Positions 50,992 to 59,814 of a stretch of DNA of 64,000 bases are shown one piece after another. Source of the DNA: Betaproteobacteria bacterium (lineage in GTDB: Bacteria > Pseudomonadota > Gammaproteobacteria > Burkholderiales > Usitatibacteraceae); assembly GCA_016720925.1 (NCBI GenBank), contig JADKJR010000014.1:62001-126000 (forward strand). The letters run 5' to 3'. A program made the position numbers and the translations under genes. How positions within the stretch are numbered: the first letter of the stretch is position 1; each line of letters starts with the position of its first letter. The notes below the pieces were generated by a model. The model did no database searches. It saw only the letters and a list, made by a program, of their open reading frames with translations, and was not told the DNA's origin.

Positions 50992-51963
50992 ATGGTGAAA
51001 TTCAAGGACTACTACAACATTCTGGGTATAGAACGCAGCGCCGGCGAAGACGACATCAAGAAAGCGTATCGCAAGCTCGCGCGCAAATATCACCCGGACG
51101 TATCGAAAGATCCCAAGGGCGAAGAGAAATTCAAGGATGTTTCCGAGGCCTATCAAACCCTCAAGGACCCGGAGAAACGCGCCGCCTATGATCGCCTGGG
51201 GAGTCATCAGCCTGGACAGGATTTCCAGCCTTCGCCGGATTGGGGGCGCGATTTCGGCGGGAAGTTCACCGACGGGCAGACGTCGTTCGACGATGTTGAC
51301 CTCTCCGATCTGTTCGCGCATTTCGGTGGCGGCCGTGCCGGAAAGGGACGCACTGCTCACGCCCGCATGCCGATTCCGGGTGAGGACTTCGAGGTCACCG
51401 CGCAAATCAACCTGGAAGATGCCTATCGCGGTACACAAGTGGCGCTCAACCTGAGCGTGCCGGAATACGACGAACATGGCCGCATGCGGCGCGCCGAACG
51501 GACTTTCCAGGCGCGAATACCAAAGGGCGCCACCGATGGCCAGCGGCTTCGATTGCGCGGCCAGGGCGGCAAAGGACACAACGGCGGCCACGACGGCGAT
51601 CTGTATCTCAATATCAAGCTGCATCCGCATGCCCTGTATCGCGTCGATGGCCACGATCTGTATATCGATCTGCCGCTGGCCCCATGGGAGGCGGCACTCG
51701 GCGCGACGGTCGAGGTACCGACGCTGGCCGGCGCGGTTCACCTGAAAGTCGCACCCGGAACCAACACCGGACAGCGCTTGCGGCTGGCCAAGCGCGGCCT
51801 GCCCAAGCCCGGCGGCGGTGACGGCGACCTGTTCGCCATTGTGCAGATCGTCGTGCCGCACGAACTGAGCGAGCGCGAGCGCGCCTTGTTCAAGGAACTG
51901 GCGGAGGGCTCGACATTCCATCCGCGCAAACATTTTCCGAAGGAGAGCCAACATGCAATCTGA
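50992..51963 (+). CDS. cbpA: Curved-DNA-binding DnaJ-like co-chaperone CbpA
   Basis: This 323-residue J-domain protein has the J domain at residues 4-70 (DYYNILGIERSAGEDDIKKA, HPD in KYHPDVSKD), a Gly/Phe-poor linker and two C-terminal DnaJ substrate-binding domains (RIPKGATDGQRLRLRGQGGK). The zinc-finger region of DnaJ is absent, as in CbpA. It stimulates DnaK and can bind curved DNA. It overlaps cbpM, its dedicated inhibitor, by 11 bases. Confidence 0.92.
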   Translation: MVKFKDYYNILGIERSAGEDDIKKAYRKLARKYHPDVSKDPKGEEKFKDVSEAYQTLKDPEKRAAYDRLGSHQPGQDFQPSPDWGRDFGGKFTDGQTSFDDVDLSDLFAHFGGGRAGKGRTAHARMPIPGEDFEVTAQINLEDAYRGTQVALNLSVPEYDEHGRMRRAERTFQARIPKGATDGQRLRLRGQGGKGHNGGHDGDLYLNIKLHPHALYRVDGHDLYIDLPLAPWEAALGATVEVPTLAGAVHLKVAPGTNTGQRLRLAKRGLPKPGGGDGDLFAIVQIVVPHELSERERALFKELAEGSTFHPRKHFPKESQHAI

Positions 51964-52279
51964 CATTCGCGACGTGTTGTGGCTCGATCAGGTTGAAACG
52001 GTCTCCATCACTGAATTGGCAGGGCTATCCGGATTGAGCGAGACCGATGTCCGTGACCTGGTGGACTACGGCGCCCTGGCGCCCGCCAATCCCGGGGATG
52101 CGCAGTGGACATTCAGCGCGAACTGCGTGGTGACAATGCGCCGGGCGTGCCGCCTGCGCACTGACCTTGAACTCGACATGCATGCCGTTGCACTCGCGCT
52201 CACCCTGATTGAACAAATCAATCAATTGGAAGCCGAGCTTGCCCAATTGCGCGCGCAGCAGCCTCGGCAGCCTCAATGA
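51953..52279 (+). CDS. cbpM: CbpA modulator CbpM
   Basis: This 108-residue MerR-like helical protein is paired with cbpA. The N-terminal part (VSITELAGLSGLSETDVRDL) resembles the recognition helices of the family. A C-terminal heptad region (LALTLIEQINQLEAELAQLR) forms the dimer. In E. coli CbpM blocks the J domain of CbpA. The start overlaps cbpA, indicating coupled translation. Confidence 0.88.
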   Translation: MQSDIRDVLWLDQVETVSITELAGLSGLSETDVRDLVDYGALAPANPGDAQWTFSANCVVTMRRACRLRTDLELDMHAVALALTLIEQINQLEAELAQLRAQQPRQPQ

Positions 52280-52369
52280 CGCGACTAATGGCGATATGAC
52301 GCGACGGGTGGCGTGCCGGATTCCCACGGCTTGCGTATGATGACGCGTTGAATTCACTGAGGAGGTTGC

Positions 52370-53104
52370 ATGTCCAACGCGAACGATTTGCCGGCCGAAG
52401 TTCAGCTGAGCATCAACGCATTTGTCGAATCCGCCAAAGCAGCATTCGAATCCGATCTCGTCTCTGTCGTTATCTACGGCTCGGCGGCCGAGGGACGATT
52501 ACGTGCCACCTCGGACGTCAATATTCTGCTGGTGCTGAAACAGTTTGATCAAACGCACGCTGACCGCCTGCGTGAGCCGCTACGAATTGCGCACGCCGCC
52601 GTGCAACTGAATGCCATGTTCCTGCTGGAGTCCGAAGTGCCGGCGGCGATGGAAGCGTTTGCCGTCAAGTTTGCGGATATTGTGGCGCGGCACCGCATCC
52701 TGTTTGGCCGCGACCCGTTTGCAAACCTGAATTTGCCGCGCGACGCACTGATCCGGCGTCTCAGGCAGATTCTCCTCAATCTGCAATTGCGCCTGCGCGA
52801 ACGGTATGTGCTGGTGAGCCTGCGCGAAGAACAACTTGCCTTGGTGATCGCCGATGCGGCCGGGCCGCTGCGGTCAAGTGCCGCCTCATTGCTGCAACTG
52901 GAGGGGCAGCCTGCCCTCGCGCCCAAGGAAGCACTTGAAAAAGTCGTCCTGGAAATGAACGATGCCAACCTGACTGCCGTCTTGCAGGATGTCTCCGCCG
53001 CGCGCGAGGCGCGGCAGTTGAGTCCCGGCAAAGCGGCACCGGCGCTGATGAATCTGATCGAGATGACGCAACGCCTTCGCGAGCGCATCGAGCAGCTTCA
53101 ATAA
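52370..53104 (+). CDS. Nucleotidyltransferase-like protein with altered catalytic motif
   Basis: This 244-residue protein has a pol-beta-like nucleotidyltransferase core near the N terminus, VVIYGSAAEGRLRATSDVN. The canonical motif GS-x(9-12)-D-x-D is changed: the second metal-binding Asp is Asn (SDVNILLVL). It may be inactive or use another acidic residue. Long helices follow (LRQILLNLQLRLRERYVLVS, HEPN-like in character). It begins a run of four packed genes, with 17 bases to the TIGR04222-type gene, and AGGAGG precedes its ATG. A role with the downstream DUF692 system is inferred only from spacing. Confidence 0.7.
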   Translation: MSNANDLPAEVQLSINAFVESAKAAFESDLVSVVIYGSAAEGRLRATSDVNILLVLKQFDQTHADRLREPLRIAHAAVQLNAMFLLESEVPAAMEAFAVKFADIVARHRILFGRDPFANLNLPRDALIRRLRQILLNLQLRLRERYVLVSLREEQLALVIADAAGPLRSSAASLLQLEGQPALAPKEALEKVVLEMNDANLTAVLQDVSAAREARQLSPGKAAPALMNLIEMTQRLRERIEQLQ

Positions 53105-53121
53105 ATGAAAGGGGACCATTC

Positions 53122-53985
53122 ATGAATCCCTTTCAACTCACCGGTTTCAGTTTCCTCGGCTTTTATATCGTGTTGGGCGTTGTGGTCTTCTGGGGCCTGC
53201 GCATGTGGTTTCGCCACCTTGAAACCGCCGATGCGGCGCCCCAGCAGAATATGACCGACCCGTACCTGATCGCTCATCTGCGCGCCGGCGCGAACGAGGC
53301 GCTACGCGTGGCTACCGTTGCGTTGCTCGACCGCGGCTTGCTCACAGCCGTGGGCGAAACGTTGACCACCAAAGATGGCAATGCTGTTGGCGTCGTACAG
53401 CGTCCGATCGAGAAAGCGATCCTGCAACGCTACCGGACGCCGGGCGAAGGCCACGACATCTTCAAGGATTCCGCCGCGAAGAGTGCCTGCGCAAGTTACG
53501 ACAGGGTTCTCAAGAACCAGCGCATGATCGCTGATGGCGGCACCTATGCGAAGCGGTTTGTCCCCGTCGCAGTCGCGCTTGGCGTGCTGATCACGGTCAC
53601 ATGGACCAAAGTCACCATCGCATTTTCACAGGGCCGCCATAACGTCGGCTTCCTGATCGCGCTCACAATCCTGTTCACCATCATCGCCATGGTCGTGTGG
53701 TTCCGGCGCCGCACGGCGCTCGGTGACGCGATGCTCACGGACCTGCGTTCACTGTTCGCCCGCCTGAAAGGCCGCGCAAAGTCCATGCGCGCCGGCGGTC
53801 AGACCAACGAAGCCGCGCTGCTGGCGGCGGTGTTCGGTTTATCCGCCTTGCCCGCAGCAAATTTTCCGTTCATGGAAAAACTCTACCCCGCCAAATCGAG
53901 CGACGGCAGCGGCTGCAGTTCTTCGTCGTGCAGCAGCGGTAGCAGCTGCGGCGGTGGTTGTGGTGGTGGAGGCTGCGGTGGGTAA
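53122..53985 (+). CDS. TIGR04222-like membrane protein with Ser/Gly/Cys C-terminal tail
   Basis: This 287-residue inner-membrane protein has an N-terminal helix (FLGFYIVLGVVVFWGLRMWF) and two further helices near residues 147-193 (VPVAVALGVLITVTWT, LIALTILFTIIAMVVWF). The domain resembles TIGR04222 ('near_uncomplex') proteins. The last ~25 residues form a low-complexity tail of Ser, Gly and five Cys (SSSCSSGSSCGGGCGGGGCG). The next gene encodes a DUF692/MNIO-type iron enzyme, a class known to modify cysteines in peptides. The tail could be its substrate. The assignment to TIGR04222 is from recall of domain architecture and should be checked. Confidence 0.75.
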   Translation: MNPFQLTGFSFLGFYIVLGVVVFWGLRMWFRHLETADAAPQQNMTDPYLIAHLRAGANEALRVATVALLDRGLLTAVGETLTTKDGNAVGVVQRPIEKAILQRYRTPGEGHDIFKDSAAKSACASYDRVLKNQRMIADGGTYAKRFVPVAVALGVLITVTWTKVTIAFSQGRHNVGFLIALTILFTIIAMVVWFRRRTALGDAMLTDLRSLFARLKGRAKSMRAGGQTNEAALLAAVFGLSALPAANFPFMEKLYPAKSSDGSGCSSSSCSSGSSCGGGCGGGGCGG

Positions 53986-54892
53986 AACAGGAAACGCCGT
54001 CCAATGCGCAGACCGCGTCGGCATCGGCTGGCGTGGCGAATTGGCGGCGGGAATCTTTACTAATATCGACCGCATTGATCTGCTGGAAATCATCGCCGAT
54101 GATCATTTTCGTGCCACACCGCGCGAACTGCGTGCTTTGCGTACGCTTGCCACGCAAACGCCCATCACGCTGCATGGCGTATCGATGGGTCTCGCGGGCA
54201 GCGAACCGACGGAAACACGGCGAATGGAAAGCATGGCGCGCCTCGTCGATGCCCTGCAACCTGAATCATGGTCGGAACACCTCGCCTTCGTGCGCGGTGG
54301 CGGCATCGAGATCGGCCACTTGGCGGCACCGCCTCGCACCGAACAAAACGTGCAAGCCGCCATTGCCAACATCGAACGCGCCACACAAATTGTCGGTTCC
54401 GCTCCGCACATGGAGAACATCGCCACGCTGATCGATCCCCCCGCGAGCACAATGGATGAAGCAACGTGGGTGTCGGCCATTATTGCCGGCAGTCGCGCGG
54501 GGTTGTTGCTGGACCTGCATAACCTCTATGCCAATGCGCTGAATTTCGGAATGGACCCGGCAGAATTGTTGCTGCGATTTCCGCTGCAGCAAGTGCGGGC
54601 GGTGCATCTGAGCGGTGGCAAATGGATCCCGGAACCGGCAATGGACAATGTTGCCGGGGAGCGTGGAAAGACGCGAATGCGATTGCTTGACGATCACGTC
54701 CACGATGTGCCGGATGCCGTGTTTGAGCTACTCGCACGGCTGGCCCAGCATGCGCCGCGGCAACTCGATGTCATTATCGAACGTGACGGCGAGTATCCGG
54801 ACTTTACCTGCCTGCTCACGCAACTGGATGCCGCACGTGATGCCCTGCGGCGTGGCCGGCAACAATCCATGGCCATGCGGAAGGCCGCATGA
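53978..54892 (+). CDS. DUF692/MNIO-family multinuclear iron oxidase
   Basis: This roughly 304-residue TIM-barrel protein is of the DUF692 family (MbnB, TglH and relatives). Candidate metal ligands occur in order: LHGVSMGLAG, ESWSEHLAFV, HMENIAT, LLLDLHNLYANAL, VRAVHLSGGKW, DDHVHDVPD and VIIERDGEYPDF. Such enzymes use two or three iron ions to oxidise cysteine-containing peptides into oxazolones or related products. The preferred start is GTG 53978, because GGAGG lies six bases before it. This ribosome site is made by the Gly-Gly tail codons of the preceding gene, which overlaps by eight bases. The substrate is not proven, but the Cys-rich tail next door is the obvious candidate. Confidence 0.85.
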   Translation: MGKTGNAVQCADRVGIGWRGELAAGIFTNIDRIDLLEIIADDHFRATPRELRALRTLATQTPITLHGVSMGLAGSEPTETRRMESMARLVDALQPESWSEHLAFVRGGGIEIGHLAAPPRTEQNVQAAIANIERATQIVGSAPHMENIATLIDPPASTMDEATWVSAIIAGSRAGLLLDLHNLYANALNFGMDPAELLLRFPLQQVRAVHLSGGKWIPEPAMDNVAGERGKTRMRLLDDHVHDVPDAVFELLARLAQHAPRQLDVIIERDGEYPDFTCLLTQLDAARDALRRGRQQSMAMRKAA

Positions 54893-55152
54893 GTTCGGCT
54901 GCGATCGAAGCGTATCTCGCGAAGCTCTATACGGACAGCGCCGCGCGCGAAGCCTTTCTGGTGAATCCCGAGAGTGCTGCCCGCGATGCCGGTCTCAGTG
55001 CTGCTGACGCAGAATCGCTACGCACAATCGATAAAGCGGGTCTGCGGATGGCTGCGGCGAGCTACGCACATAAGCGCGCGCAGCATCGGCGTCCGAAGAA
55101 GAAGCTGCACGAATATTTTTGGTCGTGGTGGAAACGCCGATCAGCGCGATAA
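54889..55152 (+). CDS. Small helical partner protein of the MNIO gene
   Basis: This 87-residue protein starts by a four-base overlap with the MNIO gene. The N-terminal 60 residues form helices (IEAYLAKLYTDSAAREAFLV, PESAARDAGLSAADAESLRT), a style also seen in small partner domains of RiPP clusters. The C terminus is strongly basic and aromatic (RRPKKKLHEYFWSWWKRR), which could bind nucleic acid or membrane. It may act as a recruitment subunit, by analogy with the partners of MNIO enzymes. I cannot name a family. A copy of the dispersed repeat begins two bases after the stop. Confidence 0.7.
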   Translation: MSSAAIEAYLAKLYTDSAAREAFLVNPESAARDAGLSAADAESLRTIDKAGLRMAAASYAHKRAQHRRPKKKLHEYFWSWWKRRSAR

Positions 55153-55153
55153 C

Positions 55154-55218
55154 AAACTCAAGCACTGGCGCGGCTTTCGCAGCATTTTCGTCTTGAAATG
55201 CCCGCCAAATGGCGATCT
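55154..55218 (+). repeat. Dispersed 65-bp palindromic repeat, copy E
   Basis: It begins AAACTCAAGCACTGGCGCGG and ends CCCGCCAAATGGCGATCT, closest to copy B. It fills the gap between the convergent MNIO operon and the NodT-family efflux gene. Confidence 0.8.
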
Positions 55219-55222
55219 ACGT

Positions 55223-56656
55223 CTATTTCCCCTGCGTCAGCTCCGCCACACTCCAACCGCCACCCAGCGCCCGGATCAACCCCACTGCGGCGGCCAATCT
55301 CCGCCCCAGCAGGCTTACCGCGGTACGCTCGTTGGACAATAGCGACGCCTGCACGGTGACAACGTTCAGGTAGCTCACGGTCCCGGCCTTGTACTGGTTG
55401 AGGGTAAGGGCCACCGATTCGCGGGCGGCGCGCACGGCATCGTCCTGCACAATGGATTCCTGTTCGAGGATACGAAGTGCCGACAGGTTGTCCTCGACTT
55501 CCTGGAATCCCTCCAGCACCGTCTCGCGATAGTTGGCGACGGCTTGATCCCAGGATGCGACGGCCTGGTCGACCGCGGACGAGCGCTTGCCGAAATCAAG
55601 TAAGGTCAGCGCAAGCTGCGGACCCAGCGACCAGAAGCGATTCGGCGCACTGATCCAGTCGGCGAGTGTCGGACTGGCATAGCCACCCGATGCGGACAAC
55701 GATAACGCGGGGAACCACGCCGATTTCGCCACGCCGATCTGCGCGTTGGCGGCCATGACACGCCGCTCCGCACCGGCGATATCGGGACGACGTTCAAGCA
55801 GGGTTGAGGGCATGCCAGCCGGCATCACCGGCATCTTCAGCGTGAATTGCTCGCGCGGTAACGAGAACCCGCCCGGCGCTTTGCCGATCAATACGGCGAT
55901 GGAATGTTCAAGCTGCGCGCGCTGAACACCGAGATCGATGGCTTGCGCGATGGTGCTTTTCAATTGCGCCTCGGCCTGGATCACATCGGACTTTGCCGCC
56001 ACGCCGACGTTGTAGCGGTTCTTCGTCAGCTCCAGCGATCTTTCGTAGGCGGCGACGGTATCGTCAAACAACTGTTTTTGCTGATCACTCACGCGCAACT
56101 GGAAATAGCTGATCGCCAGCTCGGATTGCAGCGAGAGGCGCACCGCTTCCAAATCCGCCGCGCTCGCCTCCGCCGATGCATTACCCGATTCCAGCTGGCG
56201 GCGGATGCGGCCCCAAACATCGAGTTCCCACGCGACATTGGCGGTCAGGCTGTGATTGGTCGCGGTACTGCTATTGCCACCCGACCGCGCGGACGCGGCA
56301 CTGCTGCGCGTGGAACTGGCGCCAGCCGAAATCGTCGGGAAGAATCCCGTGCGGGCCGACTGTGCAAAAGCGGTTGCCTGCCGGTATCTGGCTTCGGCGG
56401 CTTTCAGGTTCTGATTGGAAACATCGACCTGTTCGGCCAATGTGTTCAGCTGGTTGTCGGCAAATACCTGCCACCACTTGCCGCGTATCAGTTCGTCTTT
56501 CGGCTCAGCCTGTTTCCAGTCGCCCTGTTCCTTGTAGGCGGTCGGCACGTCCATCGCAGGACGCTGGTAATCGGGGCCGATGGCGCAGGCGCTCATGATT
56601 GCCGATGCAACGATTATTGTCATCACGCTTCGCTTGTTGCACTTCAACTTCATCAA
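55223..56656 (-). CDS. NodT-family outer-membrane efflux lipoprotein
   Basis: This 477-residue outer-membrane factor is the exit duct for the RND pumps encoded upstream. A lipoprotein signal (IVASAIMSACAIGPDYQRP) is followed by two OEP repeats with long helices (NQNLKAAEARYRQATAFAQS, NYRETVLEGFQEVEDNLSAL). Length is normal for NodT/OprM-type proteins. The start overlaps the stop of the preceding RND gene by four bases, so it is the last gene of the mdtBC-like operon. Confidence 0.92.
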   Translation of the reverse strand: MMKLKCNKRSVMTIIVASAIMSACAIGPDYQRPAMDVPTAYKEQGDWKQAEPKDELIRGKWWQVFADNQLNTLAEQVDVSNQNLKAAEARYRQATAFAQSARTGFFPTISAGASSTRSSAASARSGGNSSTATNHSLTANVAWELDVWGRIRRQLESGNASAEASAADLEAVRLSLQSELAISYFQLRVSDQQKQLFDDTVAAYERSLELTKNRYNVGVAAKSDVIQAEAQLKSTIAQAIDLGVQRAQLEHSIAVLIGKAPGGFSLPREQFTLKMPVMPAGMPSTLLERRPDIAGAERRVMAANAQIGVAKSAWFPALSLSASGGYASPTLADWISAPNRFWSLGPQLALTLLDFGKRSSAVDQAVASWDQAVANYRETVLEGFQEVEDNLSALRILEQESIVQDDAVRAARESVALTLNQYKAGTVSYLNVVTVQASLLSNERTAVSLLGRRLAAAVGLIRALGGGWSVAELTQGK

Positions 56657-59600
56657 GCCTCCAAAGTAATCGCGTCAGTTTGCCCCGCGCCCTTGCGTCG
56701 AAATTTGCGCTGGCACCAGAAACTGAAACGATCAAGATACAGGTACACCACCGGCGTCGTGTAAAGCGTCAGCAACTGGCTCAGGATCAATCCGCCGAGT
56801 ATCGAAATGCCCAGCGGTTTCCTCAGCTCCGCGCCATCGCCGAAACCAATCGCCAGCGGCACGGCGCCCAGCAACGCAGCCATGGTCGTCATCATGATGG
56901 GCCGGAACCTGAGCATGCAGGCTTCAAAGATCGCATCGCGCGCGGACAGGCCGCGCTTGCGCTCTGCATCGATGGCGAAGTCAATCATCAAAATGGCATT
57001 CTTCTTGACGATACCGATCAACAGGATGATGCCGATGAGTGCAATGATCGACAGCTCAGTGCCGGTCGCCCACAACGCCAGCAGCGCGCCCACGCCCGCT
57101 GACGGCAACGTGGAAATGATGGTAAGCGGATGAATGTAACTTTCGTAAAGCATGCCCAGTACCACGTAAACCGTGAGCAGCGCCGCAAGGATCAGCCACG
57201 GCTGATTCTCAAGGCCTTGCTGGAATATCTTCGCGGTTCCCTGATTGGTGCCGGTAATCGTGTTCGGTACGCCGATGCGCGCCATCGTGTCGCGGATTTT
57301 CTGGATCGCGGTCGATAGCGCCACGCCATCGGTCAGATTGAACGACAGCGTGGTAGCGGCGAATTGTCCCTGATGATTGATCGACAGCGCCGCCGTGGTC
57401 GGCTCGTAGCGGGCGAACGCCGATAGCGGCACCTGCCCACGCGTGGAAGACAGCACGTAAATGCCGTTGAGCGCTTCGGGACTTTGCCAGTACTGGGGTG
57501 CGGCCTCCATCACAACCCGGTACTGGTTGCTGGCGGAATAAATGGTTGAGACCTGCGCCTGGCCGAAAGCAAGGTAGAGCGCGCTGTCGATGTTTGCCGT
57601 GGTCACACCCATGCGCGACGCCGTCGCGCGGTCAATGACCAGACTCATTTGCAAGCCCTTCACCTGCTGATCGGTGTTTACGTCGGTCATCTCAGTCGCA
57701 TCCATCAGTGCGTTCTGCAGCAGCGGCGCCCATTTGCGCAATTCATTCACGTCGTCGCCCTGCAAGGTGAATTGATAGGACGCGTTCGACGACCGGCCGC
57801 CGGCACGAAAATCCTGCGCCGGGACGAGGAACAGATTCGCCCCGGCAACCTTGGCCAGTTTCAGGCGCAGCCGCGCGGCGATTTGTTCGGCCGATGCGCT
57901 GCGCTCTTTCAGCGGCTTCAGCGACATGAACATGCGCCCGCTGTTACGCTGCCCGCCGCCGGTGAATGCCGCCACATTAACCACGTCGGGATCAGTCAGG
58001 ACGATATCGACAAACTCAACCACTTTGCTGCGCATGGCCTGGAACGAAATACTCTGGTCGGCCTGGATGTTGCCAAATATGCGGCCAGTATCCTGCTGCG
58101 GCAGGAAGCCTTTCGGCAAGGCAACATACAAATAAATATTGAGCCCGACCGCAGCGACCAGCGTCAGGAATACGAGGAAAGGAAACCGCAGCGCCCACCG
58201 CAGGCTCTTCTCGTAGCCGAGATGAATTCGCGCGCCTGCCGCGGTCACCAGATTCGTGCCCCAGCGCGTGAATCTACCCGGCGGCCGGGCAACATTCGGC
58301 GCGGGCGGATTGCGCAGCAATCTCGCACACATCATCGGAGTAGTAGTCAGCGATACCACCAGCGATACCAGGATCGCGATCGACAGTGTGACCGCAAACT
58401 CTCGGAAATAGCGGCCGATGATGCCGCCCATCAACAGGATCGGGATGAAAACCGCGATCAACGACAGGCTCATCGACACCACCGTGAAGCTCACTTCGCG
58501 CGCGCCTCTTAACGCTGCCTCGAATGGTGGCACACCTTTTTCCAGATGCCGCGAGACGTTTTCCAACACCACGATGGCATCGTCGACAACGAACCCGGTA
58601 GCGATGGTGAGCGCCATCAGCGACAGGTTATCGAGGCTGTAGCCGACCAGATACATGAATGAAAACGTGCCGATCAACGACACCGGTACCGCCACGGCGG
58701 GAATCAGCGCCGCGCGCCAATTGCGAAGGAACAGAAACACCACCATGATCACCAGCGCCACCGCGATCAGCATGGTGCGCTCGGCTTCGCGCAAACTGGC
58801 GCGGATGGTGGTGGTGCGCTCCATTACCAGGTTCATGTCGATGGAGGCAGGGATCGATGCCTGCAGCGTCGGCACCAGCGCCAGCACCCGATCGACCGTC
58901 TCGATGATGTTTGCATTGGGTTGCGCGGTGACGACTACGACGACCGACGGCTTGCCATTGGCAAAACCGGCGTTGCGCAGGTCCTGCACCGAATCGACGA
59001 CCTCGGCAACATCACCGAGTCGCACGGGCGCATTATTGCGGTAGGCGACAATGATGGGCAAATAGTCGGCGGCTTTCTTTGCCTGGTCGTTGGCATATAT
59101 CTGCCAGCTTTTCTCACCGTCCTCGACAATGCCTTTGGGCCGGTTGACGTTATTGGCCTGGATGGCGGCGCGCACTTCGTTGAAGCCGATTCCGTATTTG
59201 TTGAGCGTGGTCGGATTCAATTCCACGCGCACCGCGGGCGACGAACTACCGCCGACCGATACCTGACCTACACCACTCACCTGCGCGATCTTCTGCGCGA
59301 CAATGGTGTTGGCGATGTCATAGACCTGCCCCGGTGAATAGGCATCCGAGGTCAACGCAAAAATCATCGCCGGGGCGTCGGCGGGATTCACTTTGCGATA
59401 GGTCGGATTGTTGGGCAGGCTGGTCGGAAGTTCGGTACGCGCCGCCTGAATCGCCGCCTGCACATCGCGCGCCGCACCATCGATGCTGCGGTTCAATTCG
59501 AACTGCATCACGATGTTGGTGCTACCCAGCGATGAATTCGACGTGATCTCCGTGATACCCGCGATGCGGCCCATCGCACGCTCCAGCGGCGTCGCCACCG

Positions 59601-59784
59601 TCGCGGCCATCACCTCCGGGCTGGCACCCGGAAGGGATGCCGACACCGAGATGGTGGGAATATCCACTTGCGGCAGCGGCGCCACCGGCAGCAGCTTGAA
59701 CGCGAGCGCGCCCGCCAGCGTGACACCGAGTGTCAGCAGTGTGGTGGCCACTGGCCGGCGGATAAATGGCTCGGAAATATTCAT
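56653..59784 (-). CDS. mdtC: Multidrug efflux RND permease, MdtC-like
   Basis: This 1043-residue HAE-1 RND pump starts with the typical NISEPFIRRPVATTLLTLGV. The helix-4 region containing TGFVVDDAIVVLENVSRHLE carries the proton-relay Asp pair. The C-terminal helix LLIGIVKKNAILMIDFAIDA is typical. MdtB/MdtC form a heterotrimer in E. coli that exports bile salts, novobiocin and other compounds. It lies 30 bases downstream of a DUF6515-like gene and overlaps the outer-membrane factor gene. Substrate range cannot be predicted. Confidence 0.93.
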   Translation of the reverse strand: MNISEPFIRRPVATTLLTLGVTLAGALAFKLLPVAPLPQVDIPTISVSASLPGASPEVMAATVATPLERAMGRIAGITEITSNSSLGSTNIVMQFELNRSIDGAARDVQAAIQAARTELPTSLPNNPTYRKVNPADAPAMIFALTSDAYSPGQVYDIANTIVAQKIAQVSGVGQVSVGGSSSPAVRVELNPTTLNKYGIGFNEVRAAIQANNVNRPKGIVEDGEKSWQIYANDQAKKAADYLPIIVAYRNNAPVRLGDVAEVVDSVQDLRNAGFANGKPSVVVVVTAQPNANIIETVDRVLALVPTLQASIPASIDMNLVMERTTTIRASLREAERTMLIAVALVIMVVFLFLRNWRAALIPAVAVPVSLIGTFSFMYLVGYSLDNLSLMALTIATGFVVDDAIVVLENVSRHLEKGVPPFEAALRGAREVSFTVVSMSLSLIAVFIPILLMGGIIGRYFREFAVTLSIAILVSLVVSLTTTPMMCARLLRNPPAPNVARPPGRFTRWGTNLVTAAGARIHLGYEKSLRWALRFPFLVFLTLVAAVGLNIYLYVALPKGFLPQQDTGRIFGNIQADQSISFQAMRSKVVEFVDIVLTDPDVVNVAAFTGGGQRNSGRMFMSLKPLKERSASAEQIAARLRLKLAKVAGANLFLVPAQDFRAGGRSSNASYQFTLQGDDVNELRKWAPLLQNALMDATEMTDVNTDQQVKGLQMSLVIDRATASRMGVTTANIDSALYLAFGQAQVSTIYSASNQYRVVMEAAPQYWQSPEALNGIYVLSSTRGQVPLSAFARYEPTTAALSINHQGQFAATTLSFNLTDGVALSTAIQKIRDTMARIGVPNTITGTNQGTAKIFQQGLENQPWLILAALLTVYVVLGMLYESYIHPLTIISTLPSAGVGALLALWATGTELSIIALIGIILLIGIVKKNAILMIDFAIDAERKRGLSARDAIFEACMLRFRPIMMTTMAALLGAVPLAIGFGDGAELRKPLGISILGGLILSQLLTLYTTPVVYLYLDRFSFWCQRKFRRKGAGQTDAITLEA

Positions 59785-59814
59785 GCGGGATTGAATAGTC
59801 TGGATTGGGCGCGC

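Noticed and set aside
56599..57102. Plus-strand frames across the RND genes
   Set aside because: They are shadows of the RND reading frames on the minus strand.
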